NCBI RefSeq assembly: GCF_000744105.1
Contig: NZ_JQLH01000001.1
Location: forward strand, 1,178,001-1,242,000
DNA length: 64,000 nt
From: Maribacter forsetii DSM 18668
GTDB lineage: Bacteria; Bacteroidota; Bacteroidia; Flavobacteriales; Flavobacteriaceae
Reading direction: 5' to 3'
Below, piece after piece: positions 62,272 to 64,000 of this stretch. The first letter of the stretch is position 1, and every line of letters starts with the position of its first letter. A program made the translations under genes and the position numbers. The notes under the pieces were generated by a model. It was not told the origin of the DNA, ran no database searches, and saw nothing but the letters and a program-made list of their open reading frames with translations.

Positions 62272-62682
62272 ATGATTCAAAGAATACAAAGCCTTTATTT
62301 GATAGTTGTAGCAATACTTACGGGTGTTCTACCGTTCTTCTTTAACCTATGGATAGATATTGATGGTGTTGAGGTATTTGCAAATAATGAAATGCTTATT
62401 TCTATTTCCTTTTACGCAAGTACTGTTCTAGCTGTTTGGGCTATAGTACAATTTAAAAATAGAAAATCTCAGTTTGTCATTAACAGGCTGAACATGATAT
62501 TGAATGTTTTTTTATTAGGATTTTTCGTTTACCGATCACTAAACTTATCCGGAGAGATCTTGGTCTCTGAGAAGGGTATTGGGATGCTGATTCCAGTATT
62601 TTCTATCATTTTTTTGGTTCTTGCAAATAGAGCTATAAAGAAGGATGAAGATCTTGTAAAATCTGTTGATCGCTTGCGTTAA
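62272..62682 (+). CDS. DUF4293 family membrane protein
   Basis: 136 residues. MIQRIQSLYLIVVAILTG is the family start, and four hydrophobic segments follow (5-25, 45-60, 75-95, 105-122) with a charged tail. DUF4293 is a small four-helix membrane protein of Bacteroidota that is often next to rho, as here in divergent arrangement. Function unknown. Confidence 0.9.
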   Translation: MIQRIQSLYLIVVAILTGVLPFFFNLWIDIDGVEVFANNEMLISISFYASTVLAVWAIVQFKNRKSQFVINRLNMILNVFLLGFFVYRSLNLSGEILVSEKGIGMLIPVFSIIFLVLANRAIKKDEDLVKSVDRLR

Positions 62683-62711
62683 GCCTATAATCTTAGTAGT
62701 ATTAGTGCGTT

Positions 62712-62740
62712 AAAACCCGGGGTAGTTTCCGGGTTTTTTT
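62712..62740 (+). terminator. Terminator after the DUF4293 gene
   Basis: AAACCCGG / CCGGGTTT stem with an 8-base loop and seven T's. Confidence 0.85.
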
Positions 62741-62862
62741 ATGCCTTGATTTTTCCATTTAACCAATGTATCTTCTTTAAATATCACAAAACTATTGCAG
62801 CTTTTCTTCCTAATGTGATAAACTGTTTACTTTTTCTTGAATTCTTCGTGATACCCCATTTC

Positions 62863-62870
62863 TATGTTTG
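62863..62870 (+). promoter_or_regulatory. -7 element for the DM13-like gene
   Basis: TATGTTTG matches TANNTTTG, with a TTG at 62837-62839 at a wider than usual 23-base spacing. Weak. Confidence 0.35.
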
Positions 62871-62888
62871 TCCCAAGAAACAGCAAGG

Positions 62889-62905
62889 CTAACGATAGTC
62901 GTTAG
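62889..62905 (+). repeat. Inverted repeat in the leader of the DM13-like gene
   Basis: CTAACGA-TAG-TCGTTAG is a perfect 7-bp inverted repeat with a 3-base loop, 38 bases before the start codon. It could be an RNA hairpin in the leader or a protein-binding site. Confidence 0.45.
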
Positions 62906-62943
62906 TTACCTGTTTTAAACTAAACATTTTAAAAGTTAAAATT

Positions 62944-63441
62944 ATGAAAAACAGAAAATTTACTCTTGTATTGTTAGCTAGTGTTATGACTACTTTTTTT
63001 ATCAGTTGTTCAGATGATGATGGTGAAGTAGTAACAGTTACTGAAACAGTAGTTGAAACCGAAACAGTAGAAGTGGATTCGTCATTGCCGGTTGGTGATT
63101 TAATGGTGACCCTAAGTGGTAATCTAGTTGCTGAAAGTGGTACGCCTACGCAAGGACTAGTAGAGGTAGGTGTAGATTCAGAAAGTACAAACTTTGTTCG
63201 TTTTGCAGATGATTTTACTACTGAATTGGGTACAGGTACTGTAGGTATCTTTTTGTCTACTTCAGAAGTTTTCTCCCCAGATCCTGCAAACGGAAATCCA
63301 GATTTAATGTTAATTGGTAACGTGGCTGACAATGGTGAAATGTTCATTAAGCTAGATGCTACCCCAGATGCTAAATATACGCACATTATACTTTGGTGTG
63401 CTACTGCTAACATACCATTTGGTAATGTTGCTTTAAACTAA
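62944..63441 (+). CDS. Lipoprotein with a DM13-like domain
   Basis: 165 residues. Lipobox MTTFFISC (Cys21) with SDDDGE after it, which suggests surface export, then a low-complexity Thr/Val/Glu linker (VTVTETVVETETVEV). The C-terminal ~110 residues contain LVEVGVDSESTNFVRFADDFTTELGTGTVGIFLS, and YTHIILWCATANIPFGNVAL closes it. The pattern of a polar-capped beta strand, exposed Cys and a final F-G-x-A-x-L matches DM13-type domains. The single Cys in ILWC is the residue expected to be functional. Redox role is inference. Confidence 0.65.
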   Translation: MKNRKFTLVLLASVMTTFFISCSDDDGEVVTVTETVVETETVEVDSSLPVGDLMVTLSGNLVAESGTPTQGLVEVGVDSESTNFVRFADDFTTELGTGTVGIFLSTSEVFSPDPANGNPDLMLIGNVADNGEMFIKLDATPDAKYTHIILWCATANIPFGNVALN

Positions 63442-63455
63442 TATAATGTATTACC

Positions 63456-63519
63456 GCCTTTGGGAATAGAGACACATGATTCTGTTTTTCTATGTCTCCC
63501 AAAGGCTTTTTTTTATGGG
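63456..63519 (+). terminator. Terminator after the DM13-like gene
   Basis: GCCTTTGGGA / TCCCAAAGGC arms, with inner complementary AGAGACA and TGTCTC-like parts, followed by eight T's. Confidence 0.8.
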
Positions 63520-63559
63520 TTTTCAATGTTGCAGACCTATAATTTGAAATAACAGAATT

Positions 63560-64000
63560 ATGAAAAAAATAAAAATCTTCTTAGGTATTTGCTTTTGCTT
63601 GCTTACTGTTGGTCTAAAGGCACAAAGTGGATGGACGAGGGAGGCAAAAGGATTTTACCTTCAAGCGTCGGCATCGTATTTTTCTTCTAATAATTATTAT
63701 ACTACCGAGGGCAGATTGGCTGATCAAGGTAGTGATTTTAGAACAAGCGGACTTTTGCTTTATGGTGAATACGGTATATCAGATAGGTTTACAGCAATCG
63801 TAGATTTACCTATTGTTCGTTTAAATAGTTTTAGCACTACAGAAACTGTTGCGGGTGTTGGTAATGTGCAATTGGGAGTTAAGTATAAACTTCTTAAAAG
63901 TTTTCCTTTGTCTTTACAAGTGGCATTGGATATACCTACTAATGATGGTACCAACTTTGCGAGATCTAATGAGCCTAATGCCTTTGGTCAATTTGATGAA
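63560..64000 (+). CDS. Outer-membrane barrel-like protein, 3' end outside window
   Basis: The first 147 residues are present, from the ATG at 63560. Signal peptide ends LKAQ (about 22). The mature part GWTREAKGFYLQASASYFSSNNYYTTEGRLAD, LLLYGEYGISDRFTAIVDLPIV and NVQLGVKYKLLKSFPLSLQVALDIPT has the alternating strands of an outer-membrane barrel, with a pattern seen in transporter-like or DUF-type porins. The protein runs off the window end, so the family cannot be settled. It follows the DM13-like gene but behind a terminator. Confidence 0.65.
   Translation, partial: MKKIKIFLGICFCLLTVGLKAQSGWTREAKGFYLQASASYFSSNNYYTTEGRLADQGSDFRTSGLLLYGEYGISDRFTAIVDLPIVRLNSFSTTETVAGVGNVQLGVKYKLLKSFPLSLQVALDIPTNDGTNFARSNEPNAFGQFDE

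Overview
The window is a chromosomal segment of a bacterium in the phylum Bacteroidota, almost certainly a marine member of the family Flavobacteriaceae. The reasons are the AT-rich base composition, two proteins with type B sorting domains of the type IX secretion system, a fused SecDF, families typical of this phylum (DUF4293, DUF2911, DUF6588), a Rho factor with a long low-complexity insert, and -7 promoter elements of the Bacteroidota form TANNTTTG. I cannot name the genus. I saw no insertion sequence, integrase, phage gene or CRISPR array; the segment reads as core chromosome with a few accessory genes.

Region 1 to 13.7 kb. Two diverged GH63-like glycosidases in opposite orientation (the first cut by the window edge) flank a set that looks like D-amino-acid or cell-wall-peptide metabolism. 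It holds a secreted beta-lactamase-fold serine hydrolase followed by a HEAT-repeat transporter of the nucleotide-translocase type. Divergent from these is a tight three-gene operon: a threonine-synthase-like PLP enzyme, a DUF1611 protein (DgcN-like) and an enolase-superfamily epimerase (DgcA-like). An orphan AT-rich gene of unknown function sits between the second glycosidase and ftsE.

Region 13.8 to 32 kb. A TPR protein and an outer-membrane barrel form an operon behind a perfect 20-bp palindrome. Then come a lipoprotein with a tandemly duplicated beta-propeller, an OmpA-family protein, a NIPSNAP protein, an MFS transporter, a NYN/OST-HTH nuclease-like protein, a DUF885 peptidase-like lipoprotein, an amidohydrolase, a DUF2911 protein, asnB and a CsbD-like protein.

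Region 32 to 50.2 kb is mostly housekeeping: gyrB, a DUF6588 protein, mdh, a secreted protein that may resemble the SecD periplasmic domain, secDF, the operon lgt / DUF192 / GNAT / ModF-like ABC protein, yidD, an aldehyde dehydrogenase plus DUF779 pair with a divergent AraC regulator, and the folE-cysS operon.

Region 50.3 to 64 kb. Two T9SS cargo proteins, a FadL-type outer-membrane protein with a striking Trp/Gly then Ser/Arg-rich lipoprotein, proS, two identical tRNA-Glu genes, rpsT, a lipoprotein plus membrane protein pair, rho, a DUF4293 protein, a DM13-like lipoprotein and the start of a barrel protein cut by the window end. Most convergent or terminal gene ends carry clear hairpin-plus-T terminators. 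The best leads for something undescribed are the D-glutamate-type operon with its neighbours, the orphan gene at 12.3-13.0 kb, the possible SecD-P1-like protein next to secDF, and the related palindromes upstream of the TPR gene and between rho and the DUF4293 gene.
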